Shown: positions 8,757 through 17,565 of the stretch, one piece after another | Numbering within the stretch: the first letter of the stretch is position 1 | Layout: each line of letters opens with the position of its first letter | NCBI RefSeq assembly: GCF_004364805.1 | Contig: NZ_SOAP01000001.1 | Coordinates: 1,302,001-1,366,000 of the forward strand | DNA length: 64,000 bases | Reading direction: 5' to 3' | Source of the DNA: Pelagimonas phthalicica | GTDB taxonomy: Bacteria; Pseudomonadota; Alphaproteobacteria; Rhodobacterales; Rhodobacteraceae | The notes under the pieces: model-generated | The model's input: only the letters and a program-made list of their open reading frames with translations | What the model was told of the DNA's origin: nothing | The model's database searches: none | Made by a program: the position numbers and the translations under genes

Positions 8757-10612
8757 GTGCGTCCAAACAGCCTTTCAATATCGCTGAGCTTCAGCTCGAC
8801 ATAGGTGGGGCGGCCATGGTTGCACTGGCCGGAATGGGGCGTTGCCTCCATCTCGCGCAAAAGCGCGTTCATCTCTTCGGCCCGCATCCTCCGCCCGGAC
8901 CGGATCGAGCCATGACAGGCAACGCGCGACAGAATCGCCTCGATCTTTTCCTGCACCAATTGCGATTGGCCGATATCTGAAAGCTCATCAAGAATGTCGA
9001 GGATCAGCGCCTTGGCATTGATCTCGCCCAGGATCGCCGGGGTCTCGCGCACCGCCAAAGCCGATCCGCCAAAAGGTTCGATCACCAGCCCCATTTTCGC
9101 CAGATCATCCGAGATTGACAGCAAGCGGGTCAAATCATCCTCCGACAGATCCACCACCTCGGGGATCAACAGCGCCTGCGCCGCGACACCGGTCTCGGCC
9201 ATCTGCTTTTTCAGCTTTTCATAGACCAGACGTTCATGGGCGGCGTGCTGATCGACGATCACCATGCCGGATTCTGTCTGGGCAATAATGTAATTCTCAT
9301 GCACCTGCCCGCGCGCGGTGCCCAGCGGCAACCCCTCATCGCGCTCGGCCAAGCGCGCCTCGGTCTCAACCGGTTCCACCACGCGGGCCGAATAGCTGGC
9401 CGAGAGGTCGGAAAAGCCCGGCGCAACCGGATCGGACGCGGGCAAAGGGGCCTGAGCCTGATAACTGGCCACGCGCGCACCCAGTGACGGGCGATCCATC
9501 TGATAGATACGCGGCTCCACCGGTTCGGGGCGCATCGCCCCCAGGGTCATATCCGCCACCGTGGTCGAGGCGCGATGCCCCGCCTCGGCCAAAGCATGGC
9601 GCAACGAAGACACGATCAGCCCGCGCACAAGGCCCGGGTCGCGGAACCGAACTTCGGATTTCGCCGGGTGCACGTTCACATCCACCTTATGCGGGTCACA
9701 ATCGACAAACAGCGCCACCGCCGGGTGACGCTCCCGCGACAGGAAATCCTGATAGGCCCCGCGCAGCGCTCCGATCAAGGTTTTGTCCCGCACCGGACGC
9801 CCGTTCACAAACAGATGCTGCGCAATCGCGTTGCCACGTGAATAGGTCGGCAAGGCGGCATAGCCGGTCAGGCGAATGCCTTCACGCTCCGCATCAATGG
9901 CCAAGGCGTTTTCGACAAATTCCTGCCCCATCACCCGGCCCAAACGTCCGCGCAGAGCGTCAAACAAATCGCCGGTCTCGGCCTCGACGCGAAAGCTGAC
10001 CTTGTCCCGACCACCGGATACATCGCGCAGACAGAACCCGACCGAGGGCTCCGCCATGGCCAGCCGTTTGATTACATCGCTGATCGCCATGGTCTCGGCC
10101 CGGTCCGAGCGCAGGAATTTCAACCGCGCCGGGGTGGCAAAGAACAGATCGCGCAGGGTCACCACCGTGCCACTGTTTAGCGCACAGGGTTTGATGGCCG
10201 ACATCTCGCCGCCCTCAACGCTCAGCTCAACAGCGTCAAAGCCGCGGGCGCGCGATTGGATGGTCAGGCGTCCGACAGCCCCCAAACTGGGCAGTGCCTC
10301 ACCGCGAAAGCCAAAGGAATGAATGTTCAGCAGGTCCGACCCATCAATCTTTGAGGTCGCGTGCCGTGAAAGCGCCAAAGGCAGCTCATCCGCCGTCATC
10401 CCGCAGCCATCATCGGTGATGCGGATCAGGGTTTTACCCCCATCCGCAATCTCAATCTCCACCCGCCGCGCCCCGGCATCAATGGCGTTTTCAACCAGTT
10501 CCTTCACAGCCGAGCCCGGGCGTTCCACCACCTCGCCCGCAGCGATACGGTTAATGGCGGCATCGTCCAATTGACGGATAACTGGGCGCATATTGGGGGC
10601 TTGGGTATTCAT
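8753..10612 (-). CDS. mutL: DNA mismatch repair protein MutL (endonuclease-type)
   Basis: MutL couples MutS mismatch recognition to strand removal. The GHKL ATPase N-terminus is intact: ELVENAIDAGA at 38-48, then DDGCGM and GFRGEAL. The C-terminal domain carries the endonuclease motif DQHA(x2)E(x4)E as DQHAAHERLVYE, plus ACHGSIRSGRRM and NHGRPT. This indicates the latent nicking form found in bacteria without MutH. Start choice: ATG at 10612 (619 aa), with weak GTAGG just upstream; the ATG at 10591 is a credible alternative, and an upstream extension lacks family similarity. It is first of a mutL-rmuC pair. Confidence 0.95.
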   Translation of the reverse strand: MNTQAPNMRPVIRQLDDAAINRIAAGEVVERPGSAVKELVENAIDAGARRVEIEIADGGKTLIRITDDGCGMTADELPLALSRHATSKIDGSDLLNIHSFGFRGEALPSLGAVGRLTIQSRARGFDAVELSVEGGEMSAIKPCALNSGTVVTLRDLFFATPARLKFLRSDRAETMAISDVIKRLAMAEPSVGFCLRDVSGGRDKVSFRVEAETGDLFDALRGRLGRVMGQEFVENALAIDAEREGIRLTGYAALPTYSRGNAIAQHLFVNGRPVRDKTLIGALRGAYQDFLSRERHPAVALFVDCDPHKVDVNVHPAKSEVRFRDPGLVRGLIVSSLRHALAEAGHRASTTVADMTLGAMRPEPVEPRIYQMDRPSLGARVASYQAQAPLPASDPVAPGFSDLSASYSARVVEPVETEARLAERDEGLPLGTARGQVHENYIIAQTESGMVIVDQHAAHERLVYEKLKKQMAETGVAAQALLIPEVVDLSEDDLTRLLSISDDLAKMGLVIEPFGGSALAVRETPAILGEINAKALILDILDELSDIGQSQLVQEKIEAILSRVACHGSIRSGRRMRAEEMNALLREMEATPHSGQCNHGRPTYVELKLSDIERLFGRT

Positions 10613-10786
10613 CCTACAAAACTTAGCAGAGCGCCCGCGATTCTGAAACAAAGAATGAACAAATGCCCCAGCCGGTTACCTGACGCTTTCCATGCAATAA
10701 TTGTCCAAAAGTCGCATACACGCCGCAAGAAAGTTTCGTTAACCTATTTTCACTAACGTGAGCGGTCTCGAATAAAGGAAAAGCAG

Positions 10787-10888
10787 ATGCCAGTTGCCCT
10801 GATCACCTATGAAGCGATTTCCAACATCTATGGCGAGGCGTTCGCCAAGACCTGGTTCCGCCCAATTTCCAACGCACGCAAATCCTGA
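10787..10888 (+). CDS. Putative 33-aa small protein, function unknown
   Basis: An ATG at 10787 opens 33 codons ending at TGA 10888, preceded by a good ribosome-binding site (AAAGGAAAAGCAG). The peptide begins MPVALITYEAI, contains IYGEAFAKTWF and ends in a basic tail with NARKS. Codon choice is ordinary for the window, with mostly G/C third positions. It stands alone on the plus strand between the divergently placed mutL and the convergent aminotransferase, with 130 bp of upstream space for a promoter. I recognise no family. Expression is unproven. Confidence 0.5.
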   Translation: MPVALITYEAISNIYGEAFAKTWFRPISNARKS

Positions 10889-10907
10889 GGCCCGTATAGG
10901 GCGTGGC

Positions 10908-10930
10908 AAAAAGGGTGACTGGCGTCACCC
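10908..10930 (-). terminator. Rho-independent terminator of the aminotransferase gene
   Basis: On the minus strand the stem GGGTGAC / GTCACCC with loop GCCA is followed by TTTTT. The aminotransferase stop codon lies inside the stem. It also faces the end of the 33-codon ORF. Confidence 0.85.
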
Positions 10931-12316
10931 CTCCTGCATCAGGCCCTTTTCCCGCAAAATCGCATGGGTCTCGTCCAAACTCTGACGGGCCCGTTCGATC
11001 AAGATGTCGATCTCTTCCTTCGAGATCACCAAAGGCGGCGAGATGATCATGCGGTCATAAACATGGCGCATAATCAAATTGTTGCTGAAACAGCGTTCCC
11101 GACAGATAAAGCCAACCGTCCCCGCCTCGGCGGCAAAGACCGCGCGGGTCTCCTTGTTCGGCGTGAGCGCGATGGATCCCATCATCCCGACAATCTTGGC
11201 CTCGCCCACCAGCGGGTGATCGACCAACGCCTCGAACTTCTGTTTCAGATAGGGGGCGGTTTCATCGCGCACCCGCTCGATGACCTTTTCCTCTTCCAAC
11301 AAGCGCAGGTTTTCCAGCGCCACGGCGCAGGCCACCGGATGGCCGGAATAGGTGTAGCCGTGGTTGAACTCGACCCCGCCGATGACCTCTGCCACCTCAT
11401 CACAGACGATCGAGCCGCCAATCGGCTGATAGCCCGATGACAGGCCTTTGGCGATGGTCATGATATGCGGGCGCAGGCCCAGAGTCTCGGTCGCAAACCA
11501 GTTCCCGGTGCGCCCAAAACCGCAAATCACCTCATCCGCGATCAGCAGGATACCGTATTTGTCAACGATCCGCTGGATCTCTGGCCAATAGCTGTCTGGC
11601 GCCACGATCACCCCGCCCGCGCCCTGCACCGGCTCGGCGATAAATGCGGCAACCTTGTCCGGCCCAAGTTCAAGGATCTTTTCCTCAAGCTGGCGGGCGC
11701 GTTCCAGCCCAAATTCTTCGGGCGACATGTCTCCGCCCTCAAGCCACCAGTTCGGCTGATCGATATGTTCGATCCCATCGACAATGCCGCCCTGCGCGTG
11801 CATGCCCTTCATGCCGCCAAGGCTCATCGCGCCCACGGTCGAGCCGTGATAGCCGTTCCAGCGCCCGATGATCACATTGCGCTCTGGCTGGCCTTTGGCC
11901 TGCCAATAGGTGCGCACCATACGCAGATTGGTGTCATTCGCCTCAGACCCGGACCCGGCAAAGAACACATGGTTCAAATCCCCCGGTGCCAGTTCGGCCA
12001 ACTTGGCCGACAGCGCAATCGCGGGCACATGCGAGGTCTGAAAGAAGGTGTTATAATAAGGCAGGTCGCTCATCTGGCGTGCGGCGGCTTGCGACAGCTC
12101 CTCGCGCCCATAACCGATATTCACGCACCACAGCCCCGCCATCGCGTCAAGAATGCGATTGCCCTCACTGTCACTCAACCAGCACCCCTCGGCCCGGGTG
12201 ATGATTCGCGCACCCTTATCCTCCAGTTCCGAGTTATTCGTGAACGGGTGCATATGGTGGGCTGCATCGACGCGGCGCAGCTCTTCGGTCGGGGTATTTA
12301 CGGACAAAAGGGTCAT
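10925..12316 (-). CDS. spuC: Class III aminotransferase, putrescine/polyamine-pyruvate type
   Basis: PLP-dependent omega-aminotransferase, 463 aa, likely transferring the amino group of putrescine or a related polyamine to pyruvate. The PLP lysine is Lys290 in TIAKGLSSGYQP and the cofactor-binding Asp261 lies in IADEVICGFGRTG. GSGSEAND (121-128) and the YHGSTVGAMSL phosphate-binding stretch are intact. The polyamine assignment rests on family resemblance to SpuC-type enzymes and on the neighbouring GntR-potFGHI-puuB genes. Taurine or beta-alanine aminotransferase are alternatives. Its 90-bp promoter gap carries the same TATGATCAAATT motif as the potF promoter. Confidence 0.85.
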   Translation of the reverse strand: MTLLSVNTPTEELRRVDAAHHMHPFTNNSELEDKGARIITRAEGCWLSDSEGNRILDAMAGLWCVNIGYGREELSQAAARQMSDLPYYNTFFQTSHVPAIALSAKLAELAPGDLNHVFFAGSGSEANDTNLRMVRTYWQAKGQPERNVIIGRWNGYHGSTVGAMSLGGMKGMHAQGGIVDGIEHIDQPNWWLEGGDMSPEEFGLERARQLEEKILELGPDKVAAFIAEPVQGAGGVIVAPDSYWPEIQRIVDKYGILLIADEVICGFGRTGNWFATETLGLRPHIMTIAKGLSSGYQPIGGSIVCDEVAEVIGGVEFNHGYTYSGHPVACAVALENLRLLEEEKVIERVRDETAPYLKQKFEALVDHPLVGEAKIVGMMGSIALTPNKETRAVFAAEAGTVGFICRERCFSNNLIMRHVYDRMIISPPLVISKEEIDILIERARQSLDETHAILREKGLMQEG

Positions 12317-12348
12317 GATACGGGCCTTTGCTGAGGGTCACGCCAGAA

Positions 12349-12360
12349 TATGATCAAATT
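12349..12360. promoter_or_regulatory. Candidate GntR operator upstream of spuC
   Basis: TATGATCAAATT lies 33 bp upstream of the aminotransferase start. With flanks it forms AAT-A-TGATCA-A-ATT, a dyad around TGATCA. The identical 12-mer recurs at 13174-13185. Confidence 0.6.
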
Positions 12361-12406
12361 ATTTCATGTCAATGACGCGCAGCATCTGGCGCAAAGATTC
12401 CCGCCC

Positions 12407-13081
12407 TCACAGATCGGGCTGCATGGATTGCCGGATCAGGTCCATCCCTTGGATGACATCCTCTTGGATGGCTTCGACAGCGGCATCGCTGTCCCGCTCC
12501 TGTAAGGCCGTCAGCAATTCCTTGTGTCGATCCGGCAGGTTGCGCGTGCCAAACTGACCACAAACCACCCGCAAAGACGGGCCAAACCGCAGCCAAAGCC
12601 CATCAACAAGCGCCGTCATGATCGGAGCCTGGGCAATTTCGTTCAATCGCGCGTGAAAGGCGTGATTCTCTTTGAGGTACAAAGAGACATCCCCCCGCTC
12701 AATCGCCGAATCCAAACGCGCATCAATTTCAGCCAGTTCGGCAATTTCCGCCTCAGAAATCAGCAAAACGGCCCGTTTGGTCAGCACCGCCTCCAACGCC
12801 AATCGCGCCTCGGTCAGCTCGTCCACATCCGGCAAATCCAACACCGGCACCATGATGCGGCGATTGCCCATAGCCAGCAGCGCGCCCTCGGCGGTCAGGC
12901 GTCGCAACGCCTCGCGCACCGGGGTCATCCCGGCATCCAGCCGCGCGACAAGCCCTTGAATTGTCAGCGGTTCACCCGGTTCAAATTCGCCAAACAGGAT
13001 CGCGTCACGCAAATCTCGGTACACTTTTTCGTGCACCGGAAGCCCTGCGCGCTGCGCTTTGCTTGCTTCAGATTTCATCAA
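12407..13081 (-). CDS. GntR-family (FadR/FCD) transcriptional regulator
   Basis: 224-aa regulator with an N-terminal winged helix (about residues 15-80; VHEKVYRDLRDAILFGEFEPGE and MTPVREALRRLTAEG are typical GntR signatures). The C-terminal FCD ligand domain spans about 90-215, with NHAFHARLNE and a later DRHKELL supplying candidate metal-binding residues. It sits between spuC and the divergent potF, so it is the likely regulator of both, probably responding to a polyamine or a breakdown product. The identical TATGATCAAATT sequences in both flanking gaps are candidate binding sites. An ATG at 13078 is an alternative start. Confidence 0.9.
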   Translation of the reverse strand: MMKSEASKAQRAGLPVHEKVYRDLRDAILFGEFEPGEPLTIQGLVARLDAGMTPVREALRRLTAEGALLAMGNRRIMVPVLDLPDVDELTEARLALEAVLTKRAVLLISEAEIAELAEIDARLDSAIERGDVSLYLKENHAFHARLNEIAQAPIMTALVDGLWLRFGPSLRVVCGQFGTRNLPDRHKELLTALQERDSDAAVEAIQEDVIQGMDLIRQSMQPDL

Positions 13082-13173
13082 CGCGCCTTTCCATTAAGCA
13101 TTTGCGTCGCTCCGGCCCTTGCGCCGGGTAATTTCTCGTGTGAGCATCGCCAAAGTTGCTTTGCAATGCAACT

Positions 13174-13185
13174 TATGATCAAATT
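13174..13185. promoter_or_regulatory. Candidate GntR operator in the gntR-potF gap
   Basis: TATGATCAAATT, identical to the site at 12349-12360, lies 57 bp upstream of potF and 93 bp upstream of the divergent gntR start. Confidence 0.6.
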
Positions 13186-13241
13186 CTTGGAAGAGACACC
13201 AAGACGGGGGCAAAGACCCCCGCGACCAACGGGAGAATGAG

Positions 13242-14327
13242 ATGACCAAGACGCTCACCACTATGACCGCCGCGCTGGCACTGATGGCTGGCATCGCCAG
13301 TGCTGACGAAGTTCGCGTATACAATTGGTCTGACTATATTGACGAGTCTCTTTTGAAGAAATTCGAAGAAGAGACCGGACTGACTCTTGTTTACGACGTT
13401 TTTGACAGCAACGAATTGCTGGAAACCAAAATGCTCGCGGGCGGGTCCGGCTATGACGTGGTTGTTCCAACCGGCGGCTTTCTTCAGCGCCAAATTCAGG
13501 CGGGTGTCTTCCAGCCGCTGGATAAAGCCAAGCTTGGCAATTACGGCAACCTTTGGGATGTGATCTCGGAACGCACCGCGCGTTTTGACCCCGACAACAC
13601 CTATGCCATCAACTACATGTGGGGCACCACCGGCATCGGCACCAATGTCGACAAGGTCAAAGAAGTGCTGGGCGACGATGCGCCGCTCGACAGCCTCGCG
13701 CTGATCTTTGAAACCGCCAATATGGAAAAGCTCGCCTCCTGTGGCGTGCATTTCCTCGACGCCCCGGACGAGCTGTTCCCGGCGGCGCTGACCTATCTCG
13801 GCATTGATCCCAACACCCATGACAAGGAAGATCTGGAAAAAGCCGCGCTGCTGATGGAAAGCGTGCGCCCCCATATCCAGAAATTCCACAGCTCTGAATA
13901 TATCAACGCGCTGGCCAATGGTGACATCTGCGTGGCCGTCGGCTGGTCCGGCGACGTGCTTCAGGCCCGTGGCCGCGCGCAAGAGGCCAATAACGGCGTC
14001 AACATCGCCTATAACCCGCCCAAAGAAGGCGCGCTGATGTGGTTTGACATGATGGCCATTCCGGTGGACGCGCCAAACCCCGAAGGGGCGCATAAATTCC
14101 TGAACTTCATCCTGGATGGTCAGAACATGGCCGCCGCGTCCAACTACGTGTTCTACGCCAATGGCAACAAGGCCGCGCAGGAATTCCTGGTCCCCGATGT
14201 GATCGACGATCCAGCGGTCTACCCACCGGCCGAAGCGCTTGAAACCACTTATATCAAAGACCCTTACCCGGCCAAGGTCCAGCGCTCTGTGACCCGTCTG
14301 TGGACCCGGATCAAATCCGGCGTCTGA
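13242..14327 (+). CDS. potF: Putrescine/spermidine ABC transporter substrate-binding protein
   Basis: Periplasmic binding protein, 361 aa, with a Sec signal peptide (about residues 1-21, ending ASA before DEV). VRVYNWSDYIDE, GYDVVVPTGGF and MWGTTGIGTNVDKV are hallmarks of PotD/PotF proteins. The ATG at 13242 follows GGGAG. It opens potF-potG-potH-potI-puuB and is divergent from the GntR gene. A stem-loop directly after the stop probably gives extra potF mRNA relative to the permease genes. Confidence 0.93.
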   Translation: MTKTLTTMTAALALMAGIASADEVRVYNWSDYIDESLLKKFEEETGLTLVYDVFDSNELLETKMLAGGSGYDVVVPTGGFLQRQIQAGVFQPLDKAKLGNYGNLWDVISERTARFDPDNTYAINYMWGTTGIGTNVDKVKEVLGDDAPLDSLALIFETANMEKLASCGVHFLDAPDELFPAALTYLGIDPNTHDKEDLEKAALLMESVRPHIQKFHSSEYINALANGDICVAVGWSGDVLQARGRAQEANNGVNIAYNPPKEGALMWFDMMAIPVDAPNPEGAHKFLNFILDGQNMAAASNYVFYANGNKAAQEFLVPDVIDDPAVYPPAEALETTYIKDPYPAKVQRSVTRLWTRIKSGV

Positions 14328-14338
14328 TTTGACAATCT

Positions 14339-14370
14339 GCCCGTCCCGATTGCGGGGCGGGCCCGTTCTT
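14339..14370 (+). terminator. Attenuating hairpin between potF and potG
   Basis: GCCCGTCCCG (14339-14348) pairs with CGGGGCGGGC (14353-14362), one wobble in ten, with an ATTG loop. Only an interrupted T stretch (CGTTCTT) follows, so partial termination is more likely than full. Confidence 0.75.
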
Positions 14371-14383
14371 GCCGGGAAATTAC

Positions 14384-15748
14384 ATGGCCCAGACCGTCTT
14401 TGCCCCTTGGGAGGATTCCCAGGAAAAGCCCCTGATCGAATTTGTGAATGTCACCAAACGCTTTGGCGATTTCACCGCGATCGACAATCTCTCTCAGAAA
14501 ATCTATGCGCGCGAATTCTTTGCCCTGCTTGGTCCGTCCGGCTGTGGCAAAACCACGATGATGCGCATGTTGGCCGGGTTTGAAACCCCGAGCGAGGGCA
14601 AGATCCTGCTGGCCGGTCAGGATATCGGAGCCGTGCCGCCCAACAAGCGCGCGGTGAACATGATGTTCCAAAGCTACGCGCTGTTCCCGCATCTCTCGGT
14701 CTGGGACAATATCGCCTTTGGCCTCAAGCGCGAAGGCATGGCCAAGGATAAGATCGCCGCGCGGGTTGACGAGATGCTGCGCCTGACCCGGCTCGAGAAA
14801 TTCGCCCGCCGCAAACCGCACCAAATCTCTGGCGGTCAACGCCAACGTGTCGCCCTGGCGCGTTCTCTGGCCAAAGCCCCGAAACTGCTGCTGCTCGACG
14901 AACCCCTCGGCGCGCTAGACAAAAAGCTGCGCCAGGAAACCCAGTTCGAGCTGATGGATATTCAGGAAAGCACCGGCACCACCTTTGTCATCGTGACCCA
15001 TGACCAAGAGGAAGCCATGACCGTGGCCAGCCGTGTCGCGGTAATGGATCATGGGCGCATTGTGCAGGTGGCCACACCTGATGTTATCTACGAAGCGCCA
15101 AACTCGGTCTATGTGGCTGATTTCATTGGCGATGTGAACCTGATCTCGGGCAAGGCCTCCACTCGAAAAGCCGCACCAGCGTCGCAGTCCAAACCAGCCC
15201 CGCAGCCCGCAAAACCCGCCGAACCGACATCGCCCAGCCCCTCGGACGAACGTCGCCCACAGCCCAATGCCATGGGTGAATGGCTGCATGACCGCGTGCT
15301 TGAACCGGTACTGGGCAAGCGCGATCCTAACACCCCCGCCCCTATTGTCGAGCAGGTCACAGCTGCCGAACCGCAGCCCGTCTCGGCACCGCCCGAGATC
15401 CCAGCGGGCGGGCTGGCCATCACCTGGTCGCCTGACCACCCGCCCCTGATCGCCTCCAACGCATCGGAAACCTTCGGCGGGGCTGATGTCGTACTGGCGC
15501 TGCGCCCGGAAAAGCTCAACATCTCCACCACCAAGCCCGACGCCCCCAATGTGCTTAGGGGCAAGGTGATCGACATTGCCTATCTCGGCAATATCTCGAC
15601 CTATCACGTGCAATTGGACAATGGCACGATGGTCAAAGCCCAGATCGCCAATACACGCCGCGTCTCGCGCCGTCAGATCACCTGGGAAGACGAGGTCTGG
15701 CTCAGCTTTACGACCACGGCGGGCGTGGTGCTGGAGCAAGGGACATGA
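14384..15748 (+). CDS. potG: Polyamine ABC transporter ATPase with extended linker insertion
   Basis: ATP-binding subunit energising polyamine uptake. Walker A is GPSGCGKTT (50-58), the signature ISGGQ (148-152), Walker B LLLLDEP (168-174) and the switch His in VIVTHDQEE. The protein is 454 aa against about 377 for enteric PotG. The excess is a Pro/Ala/Ser-rich stretch (about residues 258-345) inserted between ADFIGDVNLISG and the C-terminal regulatory domain, which resumes at VVLALRPEKLNI. The ATG at 14384 was preferred over an in-frame TTG at 14369. The potH gap after it carries two tandem palindromes. Confidence 0.93.
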   Translation: MAQTVFAPWEDSQEKPLIEFVNVTKRFGDFTAIDNLSQKIYAREFFALLGPSGCGKTTMMRMLAGFETPSEGKILLAGQDIGAVPPNKRAVNMMFQSYALFPHLSVWDNIAFGLKREGMAKDKIAARVDEMLRLTRLEKFARRKPHQISGGQRQRVALARSLAKAPKLLLLDEPLGALDKKLRQETQFELMDIQESTGTTFVIVTHDQEEAMTVASRVAVMDHGRIVQVATPDVIYEAPNSVYVADFIGDVNLISGKASTRKAAPASQSKPAPQPAKPAEPTSPSPSDERRPQPNAMGEWLHDRVLEPVLGKRDPNTPAPIVEQVTAAEPQPVSAPPEIPAGGLAITWSPDHPPLIASNASETFGGADVVLALRPEKLNISTTKPDAPNVLRGKVIDIAYLGNISTYHVQLDNGTMVKAQIANTRRVSRRQITWEDEVWLSFTTTAGVVLEQGT

Positions 15749-15786
15749 TCACCTGGCCCCCTGCCCCCCTCTCCCCGGCCGCCCCC

Positions 15787-15830
15787 CAAATTTCGTCGAC
15801 GAAATTTGCAAATTCCATCCATGGAATTTG
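15787..15830. repeat. Two tandem 22-bp palindromes between potG and potH
   Basis: The first, 15787-15808, is a perfect 22-bp palindrome with half-site CAAATTTCGTC. The second, 15809-15830, starts CAAATTCCATC and is palindromic except at the centre pair. They are variants of each other, directly abutting, and lie in the potG-potH gap. They could be repeats, mRNA hairpins or protein sites. Confidence 0.75.
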
Positions 15831-15859
15831 GCCCAGCCGCACGGCAAGGGAGGGTTAAC

Positions 15860-16750
15860 ATGCGTCGCGCCCTGCTGATCAGTATCCCTTACCTCTGGCT
15901 CTTGGTCCTGTTCCTGATCCCCTTCGTCATCGTGTTCAAGATCTCGCTTTCGGACGCCGCCATTGCCCGCCCGCCTTACCTGCCCACGCTGGAACTCTCC
16001 GAAGGCTGGGCCAGCATCAAAGAGTTCTTTGCCGAGCTCGATTTCGAAAACTACACCTTCCTTGGCGAAGACCCGCTCTATCGCCTCGCCTACCTCAGCT
16101 CGCTGAAAATTGCTGTGGTCTCTACCGTGCTGACCCTGCTGGTAGGCTATCCGATTGCCTATGGCATGGCCCGCGCCGCGCCGGAATGGCGGCCCACCTT
16201 GCTCATGCTGATCATCCTGCCCTTCTGGACCAGCTTTCTGATCCGCGTCTACGCGTGGAAGGGCATTCTCAGCACCGAAGGCCTGCTGAATCAGCTCCTG
16301 ATGGGGATCGGCCTTGTCGACGCGCCGCTCACCATCCTCAACACCAACACCGCCGTCTATATCGGCATCGCCTACACCTATCTGCCCTTCATGGTCCTGC
16401 CGATCTATTCCGCGCTGGAAAAGATGGACGATTCCCTGCTCGAAGCCGCCGAAGACCTCGGCTGTTCTCGCCTGCAAGCCTTTTGGATGGTCACCATGCC
16501 CCTGTCCCGGGCCGGGATCTTTGCGGGCAGCTTCCTTGTCTTCATCCCGGCCTTGGGCGAATTCGTCATCCCCTCGCTTCTCGGCGGCTCGGACACGTTG
16601 ATGATCGGCAAGGTTCTCTACGAGGAATTCTTCTCTAACCGCGATTGGCCAGTGGCCAGCGCCGTGGCGGTGATCCTGCTCTTGATCCTGATCGTGCCCA
16701 TCGTGCTCTTTCAGCTTAACCAGCAAAAACAACAGGAGGCCGGGAAATGA
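15860..16750 (+). CDS. potH: Polyamine ABC transporter permease, PotH type
   Basis: Inner-membrane permease of 296 aa with about six hydrophobic segments, the first at residues 4-27 (LLISIPYLWLLVLFLIPFVIV). The cytoplasmic EAA loop for ATPase docking is EAAEDLGCSRLQAFWMVTMP. I used the ATG at 15860 with GGGAGG upstream; a longer reading from 15806 would start inside the palindromic repeat. The 3' end overlaps potI by 4 bp (ATGA). Confidence 0.93.
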   Translation: MRRALLISIPYLWLLVLFLIPFVIVFKISLSDAAIARPPYLPTLELSEGWASIKEFFAELDFENYTFLGEDPLYRLAYLSSLKIAVVSTVLTLLVGYPIAYGMARAAPEWRPTLLMLIILPFWTSFLIRVYAWKGILSTEGLLNQLLMGIGLVDAPLTILNTNTAVYIGIAYTYLPFMVLPIYSALEKMDDSLLEAAEDLGCSRLQAFWMVTMPLSRAGIFAGSFLVFIPALGEFVIPSLLGGSDTLMIGKVLYEEFFSNRDWPVASAVAVILLLILIVPIVLFQLNQQKQQEAGK

Positions 16751-17565
16751 GACGGTTCTCCTGGTTCAACGCCACATCCCTGACCTTGGGCTTTGCCTTT
16801 CTCTACCTGCCGATGATCATCCTGGTGGTCTATAGCTTCAACTCATCGCGGCTGGTCACGGTCTGGGCCGGGTTCTCCACCAAATGGTATGGCGAATTGC
16901 TGCAGAACGAGGATTTCCTGCAAGCGGCCTGGGTCACGCTCAAAGTCGCCTTTTTCGCCTCAACACTCGCCACGGTCCTTGGCACTTTGGCGGCTTATGT
17001 TCTGGTGCGCGGCGGGCGCTTTGCCGGGCGCACGCTGTTTTCCGGCATGATCTATGCACCGCTGGTCATGCCCGAGGTCATCACTGGTCTCTCGCTGCTT
17101 TTGCTCTTTATTGGCATCGGCCTTGATCGCGGCATTCTGACGGTGATCCTGGCCCATACCACCTTTGCCATGTGCTATGTCTCGGTTGTGGTCAGCTCGC
17201 GCCTGGTCAGTTTTGATCACTCGCTGGAAGAGGCCGCGCTGGACCTTGGCTGTTCCCCGTTCGAGGCATTCCGCCTTGTCACCCTGCCCATCATCGCCCC
17301 TGCGGTGATTTCGGGCTGGCTGCTGGCCTTTACCCTGTCGCTTGATGATCTGGTCATTGCCAGCTTTACCACGGGCCCCGGCGCGACCACCCTGCCGATC
17401 AAGGTGTTTTCCGCCGTGCGCCTGGGCGTCAGCCCGGAAATCAACGCGCTATCCACCATCCTGATCGCCATTGTGACCGTAGGCGTGATCACCACCTCGC
17501 TGATCTCCAAACGCGCCGCCGTGCGCCAGGCCAAAGAAGAGCGCGCCGCCGAACGCAGCACATGA
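16747..17565 (+). CDS. potI: Polyamine ABC transporter permease, PotI type
   Basis: Second permease subunit, 272 aa, with about six transmembrane helices starting LTLGFAFLYLPMIILVVYSF. The EAA loop is EAALDLGCSPFEAFRLVTLP and the downstream LDDLVIASF segment is typical of PotC/PotI. It is translationally coupled at both ends: ATGA with potH and ATGA with the oxidoreductase that follows. The C-terminus is charged (RQAKEERAAE) and cytoplasmic. Confidence 0.93.
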   Translation: MRRFSWFNATSLTLGFAFLYLPMIILVVYSFNSSRLVTVWAGFSTKWYGELLQNEDFLQAAWVTLKVAFFASTLATVLGTLAAYVLVRGGRFAGRTLFSGMIYAPLVMPEVITGLSLLLLFIGIGLDRGILTVILAHTTFAMCYVSVVVSSRLVSFDHSLEEAALDLGCSPFEAFRLVTLPIIAPAVISGWLLAFTLSLDDLVIASFTTGPGATTLPIKVFSAVRLGVSPEINALSTILIAIVTVGVITTSLISKRAAVRQAKEERAAERST

